This document shows positions 42,395-56,407 of a DNA stretch of 64,000 nt, piece after piece. A program made the translations under genes and the position numbers. The notes beneath the pieces were generated by a model. It had not been told where the DNA came from and did not search any database. It worked only from the letters and a program-made list of their open reading frames with translations. The stretch lies in the NCBI RefSeq assembly GCF_947504215.1, contig NZ_CANNGO010000006.1:124001-188000 (forward strand), given 5' to 3'. The DNA is from an uncultured Ruegeria sp. GTDB taxonomy: Bacteria > Pseudomonadota > Alphaproteobacteria > Rhodobacterales > Rhodobacteraceae. The first letter of the stretch is position 1; each line of letters starts with the position of its first letter.

Positions 42395-42622
42395 ATGACA
42401 CGCACAATGCACAACCCCGCCCTCTTGCTGCTGAATGACAGTCCCCGACTGCCGTTGATCGCCGCGCTGGCCGTGCGGTTTGCGGCGGCGGTCACTCAAT
42501 GGGAACGCCGTCGACGCAGCCGAATTAACCTAGGTTATCTGGATGACAGGCTGCTCGAAGATGTCGGTTTGACCCGGCATCAGGCCAACCGAGAAGTGAA
42601 ACGCTATTTCTGGATTAACTAA
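42395..42622 (+). CDS. DUF1127 domain-containing protein
   Basis: WERRRRSRINLGYLDDRLLEDVGLTRHQANREVKRYFW. Confidence 0.9.
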   Translation: MTRTMHNPALLLLNDSPRLPLIAALAVRFAAAVTQWERRRRSRINLGYLDDRLLEDVGLTRHQANREVKRYFWIN

Positions 42623-42655
42623 CGATCCCCAGTCCCATTCAGGGACCTCTTCCTA

Positions 42656-42683
42656 GGCCGGGGCAAGTCCCCGGCCCTTTTTT
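42656..42683 (+). terminator. Rho-independent terminator after DUF1127 gene
   Basis: GGCCGGGG-caagt-CCCCGGCC followed by cTTTTTT. Confidence 0.85.
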
Positions 42684-43137
42684 ATCCGAAATTGGCGGCG
42701 GCTGACCCTGCCGGCGGCAATGAATATGTCATACTGGCCCGCGCAACCGGATGATCTGACCCGTCCGAGTACATCAGCACGTCCCCAACCGCCAAAGTGC
42801 GACCCAGCTTCAGCAACCTGCATTTGGCGATCATGTCCGCATCGCCTTCTGGTTTGCGCAGAAAATCCAGTGAACTGTTGGTAGTGACGGCCAAAGATTG
42901 ACGGCCTTTCCGTGCAAGCACCATGGCATAGACACACACATCGGCCAGTCCGAACATCGAAGGTCCGGATACCGTACCGCCGGGGCGTAGATGGCGATCA
43001 TCGACCACCAGTCGCATGGTGATGGTCTCTTCGGTCAACTCTTCGACGACAAAGTCTTTGTGTATCTGCGGAAAGACCTCTGTCAGATACTGTGACAGTT
43101 CGCCCCTGTTCATCGCTAACGCCATGCTTCCCCTCAT
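42682..43137 (-). CDS. PaaI-family hotdog thioesterase
   Basis: LRPGGTVSGPSMFGLADVCVYAMVLARKGRQSLAVTTNSSLDFLRKPEGDADMIAKCRLLKLGRTLAVGDVL. Confidence 0.85.
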   Translation of the reverse strand: MRGSMALAMNRGELSQYLTEVFPQIHKDFVVEELTEETITMRLVVDDRHLRPGGTVSGPSMFGLADVCVYAMVLARKGRQSLAVTTNSSLDFLRKPEGDADMIAKCRLLKLGRTLAVGDVLMYSDGSDHPVARASMTYSLPPAGSAAANFG

Positions 43138-43183
43138 TCAGTTACCGTCCTAGAGTTGGCCCGATAGCCAGCAGGAGGGCAAG

Positions 43184-43969
43184 ATGGCAATTCTGGAACG
43201 TAACGACACAGGCGCGGTTGCACAGCTGAAGTTGAATGCCCCTGACCGGCTGAATGCCCTGAGCGACGAGATGCTGGCGGCTTTGCAGGCCGAGTTTGAT
43301 GCGCTGCGCGAAGACGGTTCCATCCGCGCGGTCACATTGTCGGGATCGGGTAAGGCGTTTTGCGCTGGCCATGACCTGAAACAAATGACCGCCGGACGTA
43401 GTTCTGAAGATGGCGGCAAAGCCTATTTTCAGGATCTCTTTGGTCGATGTGCCAAAATGATGATGTCGATCCAGTCCCTGCCCCAACCCGTCATTGCCCA
43501 GGTTCACGGGATCGCAACTGCGGCGGGATGCCAACTGGTAGCCACATGTGACCTGGCTGTTGCCGCCGAAGGCACGCGATTTGGTGTGAATGGTGTGAAT
43601 ATTGGCCTGTTCTGCTCGACTCCGATGGTCGCGCTCAGCCGGAATATTCCTAGAAAACAAGCGTTTGAGATGCTGACGACCGGGGATTTCATTTCAGCCG
43701 AACGCGCAGCAGAGCTGGGGCTGGTGAACCGAGTGGTACCGGAAATGCTGCTGGAGCATGAGACGATATCGCTGGCCGAGCAGATTGCGGCCAAGCTAGG
43801 AACCGCCGTCAAGATCGGAAAAGAAGCATATTATCAACAGCTTGAAATGCCGATCGACCAGGCCTACGCCTATACAGGCGAGGTAATGGCGCAGAATATG
43901 CTGCATCGGGATACCGAAGAAGGCATTTCTGCGTTTATCGAAAAGCGTCCGCCCAATTGGACCCAATAA
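43184..43969 (+). CDS. Enoyl-CoA hydratase/isomerase family protein
   Basis: LSGSGKAFCAGHDLKQM; VHGIATAAGCQLVATCDLAVAAEGTRFGVNGVNIGLFCSTPMVAL. Confidence 0.91.
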   Translation: MAILERNDTGAVAQLKLNAPDRLNALSDEMLAALQAEFDALREDGSIRAVTLSGSGKAFCAGHDLKQMTAGRSSEDGGKAYFQDLFGRCAKMMMSIQSLPQPVIAQVHGIATAAGCQLVATCDLAVAAEGTRFGVNGVNIGLFCSTPMVALSRNIPRKQAFEMLTTGDFISAERAAELGLVNRVVPEMLLEHETISLAEQIAAKLGTAVKIGKEAYYQQLEMPIDQAYAYTGEVMAQNMLHRDTEEGISAFIEKRPPNWTQ

Positions 43970-44229
43970 CGCAATTGTCATGTACATTTTTTACGACTGT
44001 TCGCATTTTAGCACTTTTCAAAAGGGCAACTCTGTGGCAATGCTGGGTCGAGGCCGAGGCCTTGAACATACTTTTGGGTCGCCGCGGGCGGAAGGTCCCT
44101 CCGAGCTGGTCTCTCTCGCCAGCGTTGACATTCCCGCAGCGGCGACCCCAAGACCCCTCCTGATAAATTCGCGAATGTAAGCCAGCGGTCGAGTTGCGTC
44201 CGTCGGTTCTCTGCCCTATGTGGCAGCGC

Positions 44230-45570
44230 ATGACACAAGTTTTGCATATCGTGGGCGGCGGCATGGCCGGGTCCGAAGCCGCCTGGCAGGCTGCTGAAAT
44301 GGGCGTGGGCGTTGTTATTCACGAAATGCGTCCGACCGTTGGAACATTTGCGCACCAGACCGGAAATCTCGCCGAGATGGTGTGTTCCAACTCTTTCCGA
44401 TCAGACGATGATGAGCAGAACGCTGTTGGCCTGCTGCATTGGGAGATGCGCGCCGCGAACGGATTGATCATGACTACCGCTGACGCATACCGTCTGCCTG
44501 CCGGTGGTGCCCTGGCCGTTGACCGTGATCCCTTTGCCGAAGGTGTGACCGCCAAGCTGCGCGCGCATCCGCGCATTACCGTCACGGATGAAGAAGTCAC
44601 CTCTCTGCCGGATGATGGTCAATGGATCTTTGCCACTGGTCCTCTGACCTCTCCGGCTTTGGGCGAAGCAATCAGAACTGAAACCGGCGCCGAGGCGTTA
44701 GCCTTCTTTGATGCAATCGCCCCGATTGTCTACGCTGACAGCATCGATATGAGCCAAGCCTGGATGCAGTCGCGCTATGACAAGGGCGAGACTGAGGAGG
44801 AACGCACAGCCTATCTGAACTGCCCGATGGATCGGGATCAGTACGAGGTATTCATTGATGCGCTGTTGGCCGCTGACAAGGCCGAGTTTCACGAAGGTGA
44901 GACCGCTGGTTACTTCGATGGCTGCCTGCCGATCGAGGTCATGTCGGAACGTGGACGCGAAACCTTGCGTCATGGGCCGATGAAGCCGGTTGGCCTGACC
45001 AACCCTCATCAACCGGACGTCAAGCCCCATGCGGTTGTTCAGCTGCGCCGCGACAATGCCCTGGGCACGCTATTCAACATTGTCGGGTTCCAAACCAAAA
45101 TGAAATACGGCGCGCAGACCGAAGTGTTTCGCATGATCCCCGGATTGCAGGACGCCAGTTTTGCGCGGTTGGGCGGTATTCACCGCAACACGTTCATCAA
45201 CTCACCCACATTGCTGGATGCGCAGATGCGGCTAAAATCCAAACCTAATATTCGCTTTGCCGGTCAGATAACCGGTGTCGAAGGCTACGTGGAAAGTGCC
45301 GCGATGGGGTTGTTGGCAGGCCGGCTGGCCGCATCTGAAATTCTGGGCCGCACACTGCCCGAAGTACCGCAAGACAGCGCCATGGGTGCTTTGGTCCATC
45401 ACATCACTGGCGGGGCCGAAGCCAAGACATTCCAACCCATGAACGTCAATTTCGGCCTGTTCCGCCCGGTAGAGGGCCTAAAGGGTGGACGCCGGGGCCG
45501 CAAGGACCGCTACAAAGCCTATACAGATCGGGCAAAGGCCGAATGGACAAGCTGGCTGGCACAATGCTGA
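44230..45570 (+). CDS. trmFO: Methylenetetrahydrofolate-tRNA-(uracil-5-)-methyltransferase TrmFO
   Basis: [31 protein letters not shown]...[14 protein letters not shown]; start ATG 44230. Confidence 0.96.
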   Translation: MTQVLHIVGGGMAGSEAAWQAAEMGVGVVIHEMRPTVGTFAHQTGNLAEMVCSNSFRSDDDEQNAVGLLHWEMRAANGLIMTTADAYRLPAGGALAVDRDPFAEGVTAKLRAHPRITVTDEEVTSLPDDGQWIFATGPLTSPALGEAIRTETGAEALAFFDAIAPIVYADSIDMSQAWMQSRYDKGETEEERTAYLNCPMDRDQYEVFIDALLAADKAEFHEGETAGYFDGCLPIEVMSERGRETLRHGPMKPVGLTNPHQPDVKPHAVVQLRRDNALGTLFNIVGFQTKMKYGAQTEVFRMIPGLQDASFARLGGIHRNTFINSPTLLDAQMRLKSKPNIRFAGQITGVEGYVESAAMGLLAGRLAASEILGRTLPEVPQDSAMGALVHHITGGAEAKTFQPMNVNFGLFRPVEGLKGGRRGRKDRYKAYTDRAKAEWTSWLAQC

Positions 45571-45607
45571 CTGGACGCGCCATGCTCGCTCGGCCTAGCA
45601 TGGTTGC

Positions 45608-46222
45608 ATGAACGACAAGTTTTTCCAAAGCACCTACGAACTTGAAACGCCTGAGGACACTCAGGAACACTATCAGAAATGGGCCGCAACCTACGAGGAT
45701 GAGGTTGCCGCACAAGGCTACGCCACACCCGGTCGCGTGGCCGAGGCGCTGTGGTCTCAGATGTCGCAGTCAGAAACGCCGATTCTGGATTATGGCTGCG
45801 GAACTGGCCTGTCAGGCGTCGCGCTGCGGGCGGCGGGTTTTGATGTGGTCGACGGTATGGATCCGACGCCCAACATGCTTGAAGTTGCAGCCGCCAAAGC
45901 TGTCTACCGTGATCTGTCCAGTTTTGAGATCACCGACCCCGAACCGCTGAAGCAGGATGCTTATAGAGCCATCACCGCCATCGGAGTGATTGGCACAGGT
46001 GCCGCGCCGCCTGAAACACTGGATCTGCTGATGAAGGCGCTTCCTAAAGGTGGAATGCTTGCGTTTTCCTTTAACGATCATACGCTTGCAGATCATACTT
46101 ATACTTGCCGCCTGAATGATTGGCTCGATATGGGGGCTGCTCGGTTGTTGTTTCGCGAACATGGTCCGCACCTGCCGGGTATGGACCTTAAATCTGACGT
46201 GTATGTATTAGAAAAGACGTGA
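45608..46222 (+). CDS. Class I SAM-dependent methyltransferase
   Basis: ILDYGCGTGLSGVALRAAGFDVVDGMDPTPNMLEVAAAK. Confidence 0.85.
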   Translation: MNDKFFQSTYELETPEDTQEHYQKWAATYEDEVAAQGYATPGRVAEALWSQMSQSETPILDYGCGTGLSGVALRAAGFDVVDGMDPTPNMLEVAAAKAVYRDLSSFEITDPEPLKQDAYRAITAIGVIGTGAAPPETLDLLMKALPKGGMLAFSFNDHTLADHTYTCRLNDWLDMGAARLLFREHGPHLPGMDLKSDVYVLEKT

Positions 46223-47130
46223 CTTTCACCACTCGCTTTGCCCCGTCTCCAACCGGACCACTACACCTTGGGCATGCCTATTCTGCCTTGTTGGCTTACG
46301 ACATGGCCGTCTCCGAAGGCGGGGATTTCCTGTTGCGGATCGAAGACATCGACCAGTCCCGATCCCGAGCCCATTGGGAAGACCAGATCTATGGTGATCT
46401 CAAATGGCTGGGTTTGACATGGCCTGAACCTGTCATACGCCAATCTGAACGACAGCCGATCTACGATCAGGCCCTTGATGATCTCTGGTCCCGTGGTCTG
46501 CTTTATCCGTGTTCATGCAATCGCAAAGACATCGCAGCTGCGGCCAGTGCTCCGCAAGAAGGTGCCCCGCTGCTGGGGCCGGATGGGATCATTTATCCGG
46601 GAACGTGTCGTGTTCGCTGGCAAGGGATCGATCTAAGCCGGCGCGCGCGTCCCAAGGACCAACCGCTGCGATTGAATATCGCAAAGGCGGCCCAGCTGGT
46701 TTTTGGTGACGCGAAGCCCGGTGGCTCTTTTCCAGAACTCGGTCTTGGTCCAATGAAAGAAAGCGGCCATATCGCCTTCACACCGTATGAGTTGCAGACC
46801 ACCATCGGCGATTTCGTCCTGTCGCGTCGTGATATGGGCACATCCTATCACCTGTCGGTGGTTCTGGACGACGCAGCACAAAAGATCACACACGTTGTGC
46901 GCGGTCAGGATCTTTTTGAAGCGGCGCGTATCCATGTTTTGTTGCAAGCCCTGCTAGACCTTCCAACACCCGCGTATTTTCATCATCGTCTGATCCGAGA
47001 CGACGCTGGAAAACGGCTTGCAAAGCGCGATGATGCCCGTGCAATCGCCAAGTATCGCGCCGAAGGCGCCTCGCCCCAGGATATTCGGGCCATGGTCGGG
47101 TTTGACCCGTGTCGGTCACTCCATCGGTGA
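46219..47130 (+). CDS. gluQ: Glutamyl-Q tRNA(Asp) synthetase (GTG start)
   Basis: [53 protein letters not shown]; lacks anticodon-binding domain. Confidence 0.93.
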   Translation: MTFTTRFAPSPTGPLHLGHAYSALLAYDMAVSEGGDFLLRIEDIDQSRSRAHWEDQIYGDLKWLGLTWPEPVIRQSERQPIYDQALDDLWSRGLLYPCSCNRKDIAAAASAPQEGAPLLGPDGIIYPGTCRVRWQGIDLSRRARPKDQPLRLNIAKAAQLVFGDAKPGGSFPELGLGPMKESGHIAFTPYELQTTIGDFVLSRRDMGTSYHLSVVLDDAAQKITHVVRGQDLFEAARIHVLLQALLDLPTPAYFHHRLIRDDAGKRLAKRDDARAIAKYRAEGASPQDIRAMVGFDPCRSLHR

Positions 47131-47487
47131 CATCAGCTCAACCTCTTCACCATCGCGCACGGCTGTGTAGAAACAGGTTCTGCGATTGGTGTGGCATGCC
47201 GCCCCGGTCTGGCGCACCAACACAAGCAGGCAATCGCGGTCGCAATCGACGCGCAAATCCACCAGTTCCTGCACGTGACCGGATGTTTCGCCCTTGATCC
47301 AGAACGCCTGACGAGAGCGTGACCAATAGGTGACGCGACCCGTCTGCAACGTGCGCTCGACCGCCTGGGCATTCATCCAAGCCATCATCAGAACCTGGCC
47401 AGATGCCTCGTCCTGCGCAATGGCAGGGACCAATCCTGCGTCATTGTATGTAAGACTCGAAGGGTCAAAGACGACTGGGTCAGACAT
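47116..47487 (-). CDS. hisI: Phosphoribosyl-AMP cyclohydrolase
   Basis: [42 protein letters not shown]; start trimmed to 47487. Confidence 0.96.
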   Translation of the reverse strand: MSDPVVFDPSSLTYNDAGLVPAIAQDEASGQVLMMAWMNAQAVERTLQTGRVTYWSRSRQAFWIKGETSGHVQELVDLRVDCDRDCLLVLVRQTGAACHTNRRTCFYTAVRDGEEVELMSPME

Positions 47488-47553
47488 GATAAAAACCTTT
47501 TGCATCCCGAGGGCTGGCCACTATGTATGGGGAACACTCTACGAGGGAAAGCC

Positions 47554-48006
47554 ATGAGCGGCGAGAACGACCTTATTAAGCTCTACTCTGGACGTATTCT
47601 GGCGCTTGCGGCGGAAATCCCGCATCTGGACCGGCTCGACACCCCTGATGCAACGGTCAAGAAACGCGCGCCTTTGTGCGGATCGACCGTAACCGTAGAC
47701 GTGACTCTGCGCGATGGTCGGATCAGCGAGTTTGGTCAGGACGTCAAAGCATGCGCCTTGGGTCAGGCCTCAGCATCCGTTGTGGGGAATGCCGTCATAG
47801 GCGCCACACGGGCCCAAGTTGAAACCGCGCGTGAGCAACTGACTGCGATGCTGAAAAAGGATGGCCCTGCCCCCGATGCGCCGTTTGACGGGCTCGAGGT
47901 GCTGATGCCTGCGCGGGACTATAAAAACCGTCATGCATCGATCCTTCTGGCGTTGGATGCAACGGCGGAAGCCATGGAACAAGCCGAACAGGCAAATTGC
48001 GCCTGA
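47554..48006 (+). CDS. IscU/NifU-N-like iron-sulfur scaffold family protein
   Basis: KRAPLCGSTVTVDVTLRDGRISEFGQDVKACALGQASASVVGNAV; KNRHASILLALDATAEA. Confidence 0.82.
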   Translation: MSGENDLIKLYSGRILALAAEIPHLDRLDTPDATVKKRAPLCGSTVTVDVTLRDGRISEFGQDVKACALGQASASVVGNAVIGATRAQVETAREQLTAMLKKDGPAPDAPFDGLEVLMPARDYKNRHASILLALDATAEAMEQAEQANCA

Positions 48007-48058
48007 ACATGGCGTTTTAGTACAAACCTGTCTAACCTCTGGAAAAATTTGAGGAGTG

Positions 48059-48703
48059 ATGGGATTGAATAACTTGCTTGAGCATTTTGTAACGCTTTGG
48101 GTTGTCATTGATCCGATTGGTACAATACCGGTCTTCATAGCAGTAACCGCAGGGCTCGAAGCTGCCGCCCGTCGGCGCATGGCGTTGCTTGCCTCGTTGA
48201 TCAGCGCCGGCATTTTGTTGTTTTTCCTCATATTCGGACAGCTGCTAATTGAGGCGCTGGATATCGGCCTGAACTCTTTTCAGGTTGCCGGGGGCATCAT
48301 CCTGTTCCTGTTCGCTTTGACGATGATTTTCGGAGAAAGCAAACAGGACGTAGAACAACGCCAGGCCGAAGAAGACCTGGAAGATAAAACCCACAAGCAA
48401 AACCCTGCTATTTTTCCCCTCGCGGTGCCGTCTTTGGCATCCCCCGGGGCAATGCTTGCGATTGTCATTCTGACTGACAATCACCGATACAGCATGGTGG
48501 ATCAGGGTATTACAGCGCTGGTCATGTTGGCAGTGCTGGTCGTGGCATTCGTACTGATGCTTCTGGCTGAACCGATCATCCGTTTGATCGGCCATTCCGG
48601 CGCGGCCATCATAAGCCGTGTGATGGGCATGATATTGGCCTCGGTCGCCGTAAACTCTGTTTTATCGGCATTGATGGAAATCATGAAAACCGGACAATTG
48701 TAA
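48059..48703 (+). CDS. MarC family membrane protein
   Basis: EHFVTLWVVIDPIGTIPVFIAVTAG; FPLAVPSLASPGAMLAIVILTDN. Confidence 0.9.
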   Translation: MGLNNLLEHFVTLWVVIDPIGTIPVFIAVTAGLEAAARRRMALLASLISAGILLFFLIFGQLLIEALDIGLNSFQVAGGIILFLFALTMIFGESKQDVEQRQAEEDLEDKTHKQNPAIFPLAVPSLASPGAMLAIVILTDNHRYSMVDQGITALVMLAVLVVAFVLMLLAEPIIRLIGHSGAAIISRVMGMILASVAVNSVLSALMEIMKTGQL

Positions 48704-48742
48704 AAAAAGCCGCCGCTCCTTCCGGGCGGAAAGGGCGGCGGC
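48702..48742 (-). terminator. Rho-independent terminator of the minus-strand small gene 48888-49010
   Basis: Minus strand: GCCGCCGC-CCTTTCCGCCCGGAAGGA-GCGGCGGC followed by TTTTTTT. Confidence 0.75.
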
Positions 48743-48887
48743 AGGTAATGCGTTTCTCGTGTGGGGTCCGGGTCTCCGCGGGGCCGAGGCATGGCCCCTC
48801 AAGGGAATTGGGACAGGCAGGTCACCCTTGACTGAGATGGGGATAACACGCGCGAGACAATCGGCACGAGAGCGCAGGCAGAAAGGC

Positions 48888-49010
48888 TTAGAAACCGACG
48901 GGCAGATGCAAGGCAACAACCAGAATCACGACCAGAGACATCACACCCGCCGCATCCTGCAGAATGGTCGATTGTGAACGGCTGAATACGCTCTTGATCT
49001 GGCTCAGCAT
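48888..49010 (-). CDS. 40-aa single-TM small protein (missing from ORF track under this start)
   Basis: MLSQIKSVFSRSQSTILQDAAGVMSLVVILVVALHLPVGF*; Shine-Dalgarno GGAGGTGA just upstream of ATG; downstream terminator; upstream SOS-box-like motif. Confidence 0.72.
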   Translation of the reverse strand: MLSQIKSVFSRSQSTILQDAAGVMSLVVILVVALHLPVGF

Positions 49011-49080
49011 AGGGTCACCTCCGGTCAGAGTTTTAATTCTTTGTTGACCTTTTGTTCTCATATTTTGCCGAGTCGGTAAA

Positions 49081-49095
49081 GAACTTTTTAAGAAC
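49081..49095 (-). promoter_or_regulatory. Putative LexA/SOS box (GTTC-N7-GTTC)
   Basis: Minus strand GTTCTTAAAAAGTTC; plus strand GAAC-TTTTTAA-GAAC; further GAAC at 49102 and 49112. Confidence 0.6.
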
Positions 49096-49122
49096 ATTTG
49101 TGAACTTTACGGAACTTGTGCT

Positions 49123-53387
<4,265 letters not shown>

Positions 53388-53459
53388 GCGAGGTCCAGTC
53401 GTGCTGAGCCATGAGTGGAAGTGCCGCCCTGGACCGACGGCGGTACGTCTTAGGTCAGA

Positions 53460-54176
53460 TCAAGCGCCGACCGCCATCCTGGTGTCATCCAGGCTGTTGG
53501 TCTGCGGGTCGCGCAAGACATAGCCACGCCCCCAAACAGTTTCGATGTAGTTATCACCGCCCGTCGCATTGCTGAGCTTTTTTCGCAGTTTGCAAATGAA
53601 CACATCGATGATTTTCAATTCGGGCTCGTCCATCCCGCCATAAAGATGGTTCAGGAACATTTCTTTGGTCAGGGTGGTTCCCTTGCGAAGGCTCAATAGC
53701 TCCAGCATCTGGTACTCTTTGCCGGTCAGATGAACGGTTTGCCCGTCAACCTCGACCGTTTTCGCATCCAGGTTCACCGCGACGCGACCTGTATGGATGA
53801 TCGATTGCGAATGTCCTTTTGAACGACGAATTATTGCGTGAATGCGCGCCACCAGCTCTTCGCGGTGGAACGGCTTGGTCAGGTAATCATCTGCGCCAAA
53901 TCCAAAGCCTTTGATTTTGCTTTCTGTATCATCCGCGCCCGACAGGATCAGGATCGGGGTTTCGACCCGAGCGATCCGCAGCTGGCGCAGAACCTCATGC
54001 CCGTTCATATCCGGCAGATTGAGATCCAGCAAAATCAGATCATAATCATAAAGCTTCGCCAGATCGATGCCTTCTTCTCCAAGATCCGTCGCGTACACAT
54101 TAAGGTTCGCATGTGTCAGCATTAATTCAATGCTTTTGGACGTTGTAGGATCATCCTCGACAAGAAGTATTCGCAT
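53460..54176 (-). CDS. ctrA: Cell cycle response regulator CtrA
   Basis: [97 protein letters not shown]. Confidence 0.96.
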   Translation of the reverse strand: MRILLVEDDPTTSKSIELMLTHANLNVYATDLGEEGIDLAKLYDYDLILLDLNLPDMNGHEVLRQLRIARVETPILILSGADDTESKIKGFGFGADDYLTKPFHREELVARIHAIIRRSKGHSQSIIHTGRVAVNLDAKTVEVDGQTVHLTGKEYQMLELLSLRKGTTLTKEMFLNHLYGGMDEPELKIIDVFICKLRKKLSNATGGDNYIETVWGRGYVLRDPQTNSLDDTRMAVGA

Positions 54177-54234
54177 TTACCTGCTCCAATTCGGGTCAAT
54201 TATTCCAATTAAAAATAAACCTGACCAAGAATGG

Positions 54235-54258
54235 TTAATCTGACGTTACCGTTGATTC
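54235..54258 (-). promoter_or_regulatory. Putative CtrA box and adjacent GANTC (CcrM) site upstream of ctrA
   Basis: Minus strand GTAA-cgtcaga-TTAACC (54235-54249, TTAA-N7-TTAA type) and GAATC/GATTC at 54254-54258. Confidence 0.5.
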
Positions 54259-54263
54259 ATTTA

Positions 54264-54554
54264 TTAACTTTCAATCTTAGGTTGTCGATATTTTTTTAGC
54301 GCCGTGACTTTTAACGCGTCCACACCGTGTTCTGCGACGGCCGAAACCCAAATATTGAATTCCTCGTCGCTGATGCCGTATCGCTTTTTGGCTTCGGATA
54401 AAGTGATCAGTCCATAAAGTACCCCGCGTACCACAACCACTTTACGTGACGCGACCCAGCGTCGCGTATCGGCAGGCGGAAGATCTGCGCGCGTTAAAAC
54501 CGTTCCATCCGGCAGGGTTACCGATCTTGGCCCTTCAACTTTGTGCAAATACAT
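54264..54554 (-). CDS. sciP: SciP/DUF1153 family CtrA-interacting regulator
   Basis: GPRSVTLPDGTVLTRADLPPADTRRWVASRKVVVVRGVLYGLITLSEAKKRYGISDEEFNIWVSAVAEHG; start ATG 54554. Confidence 0.9.
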   Translation of the reverse strand: MYLHKVEGPRSVTLPDGTVLTRADLPPADTRRWVASRKVVVVRGVLYGLITLSEAKKRYGISDEEFNIWVSAVAEHGVDALKVTALKKYRQPKIES

Positions 54555-54683
54555 CTCTTTACCCTTTTCTTGCTGCGACAAAGCTGACATCAGCCTACTT
54601 AATTCGGGGTGAAACCGCCCCTTGAGAGTGTGTAGAATTTTCCTATATTCTGCCGGTCTTTCTTAATCCGGACTGGAACCCCC

Positions 54684-55829
54684 ATGGCCCTCGATGCCGA
54701 AACCCCGCTAAACTCGCTTGGCTTTGCCAAACCGCCCTCGGAAACCCGGGTGGTTGTCGCCATGTCTGGTGGTGTCGACAGCTCGGTCGTAGCCGCGCAT
54801 CTGGCGGATCAGGGCTATGATGTGGTGGGCGTGACCCTGCAGCTTTATGATCATGGCGCGGCGCTGGCCAAGAAAGGCGCGTGCTGTGCCGGGATCGATA
54901 TCCACGATGCGCGCCGTGTGGCCGAGGAACGTGGTTTTCCGCACTACGTGTTGGATTACGAAAACATCTTCAAAGATGCCGTAATCGATGAATTCGCCGA
55001 CAGTTATCTGGCGGGTGCCACCCCTGTGCCCTGCATTCGCTGCAACGAGAGGGTGAAGTTTAAGGACCTGCTGGAAACCGCCAAGGACCTTGAGGCTGAT
55101 TGCATGGCAACCGGTCACTACATCCAGCGCAAGATGGGATCTAACGGCGCAGAACTGCACAGCGCCGAAGATGCCAATCGCGATCAGTCCTATTTCTTGT
55201 TCTCGACAACGCCGGATCAACTGGCGTTCCTGCGCTTTCCTTTGGGCCACCTGCCGTCAAAAGACGCAACGCGGGAAATGGCAGCGCAATACGGGCTCGC
55301 CGTGGCGGATAAGCCTGACAGTCAGGACATCTGTTTTGTGCCTAACGGCAACTACGCCAGCGTGATCGAAAAACTGCGCCCGGGTGCCGCTGAACCCGGC
55401 GACATCGTGCATGCGGATGGCCGAGTTCTGGCGCAACACAACGGTGTCATTCACTACACGATCGGACAACGCCGAGGCTTGGGCATTGGGGGCCTTAGCG
55501 AGCCGCTATTCGTAGTGAAACTGGACGTGGACAAAAAACAGGTTGTGGTTGGACCCAAAGACATGCTGGCCACCCGGACCATACCTGTGCGCGAAATCAA
55601 TTGGCTGGGCGATGCCCCCTTCACCTCCCAAACGGAGTGGCATCTGTCGGTCAAAGTTCGCTCGACCCGGCCCCCGCGCGAAGCGATTGTCCGACCCCTG
55701 TCAGAGACAACGGCCGAAGTTGAATTGCTGACCCCTGAAGAAGGTGTCTCGCCCGGACAGGCTTGCGTCTTCTATGAGTCCGAAGGCAGCCGTATTTTTG
55801 GCGGTGGATGGATCTGGCGCGGTTACTAG
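54684..55829 (+). CDS. mnmA: tRNA-specific 2-thiouridylase MnmA
   Basis: [59 protein letters not shown]. Confidence 0.97.
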   Translation: MALDAETPLNSLGFAKPPSETRVVVAMSGGVDSSVVAAHLADQGYDVVGVTLQLYDHGAALAKKGACCAGIDIHDARRVAEERGFPHYVLDYENIFKDAVIDEFADSYLAGATPVPCIRCNERVKFKDLLETAKDLEADCMATGHYIQRKMGSNGAELHSAEDANRDQSYFLFSTTPDQLAFLRFPLGHLPSKDATREMAAQYGLAVADKPDSQDICFVPNGNYASVIEKLRPGAAEPGDIVHADGRVLAQHNGVIHYTIGQRRGLGIGGLSEPLFVVKLDVDKKQVVVGPKDMLATRTIPVREINWLGDAPFTSQTEWHLSVKVRSTRPPREAIVRPLSETTAEVELLTPEEGVSPGQACVFYESEGSRIFGGGWIWRGY

Positions 55830-56407
55830 ATCGCGTCCGTCCACGAATTGCTGAGAATATACAGCCCGGCGCAGATCATCACATAGGGCACCAACCGTTC
55901 CAGCTTGCGCGCCAGCCCGCCGGTTATGAAAGGTACTTTCGAGCCCAACAGTGCGACGATAGCCAACCCGATCGCAGCCGCACTTGCACCGAAAAGACCC
56001 GCCAGTCTGAACCCGGGGGCCGAGTCGGCAAATAGCGGTCCGAGTACCGCAAACGTATCCATCGACAAGCTTACGAACAGCATCGAGATCACGATGGTCG
56101 AGCCACCGGCCTGAACAGTTGGTTCGGCTTCTGAGGGCGCGCTGCGGAATTGTCTGACAACGCCGACCAAGCCGAGGGACAGTGGCACGATGCCCAGATA
56201 CCCGGCCCAATGGGGGATGACGTCGCCAACGCCAAGTGCCAGAAGAAACGCAGCACCAATGACAATGAATTGCGCCACTAAGAACCCAAAAACCGAACGC
56301 CTTGGCCCCGTGACCAGAACCAAAGCCAACAACGCGGCCAAATTATCCAAGTTCGTCAGAATCTGCGCCATAAACGCAGACAAAGCGAAGACACCATAAT
56401 CCAACAT
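55826..56407 (-). CDS. Multi-pass membrane protein, CadD/LysE-superfamily-like
   Basis: [21 protein letters not shown]; several TM helices; weak family assignment. Confidence 0.55.
   Translation of the reverse strand: MLDYGVFALSAFMAQILTNLDNLAALLALVLVTGPRRSVFGFLVAQFIVIGAAFLLALGVGDVIPHWAGYLGIVPLSLGLVGVVRQFRSAPSEAEPTVQAGGSTIVISMLFVSLSMDTFAVLGPLFADSAPGFRLAGLFGASAAAIGLAIVALLGSKVPFITGGLARKLERLVPYVMICAGLYILSNSWTDAI

Noticed and set aside
44074-44151. Assignment of the structured element as SRP RNA, tmRNA, 6S or RNase P
   Set aside because: Conserved signature sequences of those RNAs as I know them are not present; kept only as an unassigned candidate.
46219-47487. 15-nt convergent overlap of gluQ and hisI 3' ends
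   Set aside because: Small antisense overlap of stop regions in a compact genome; no further signal.
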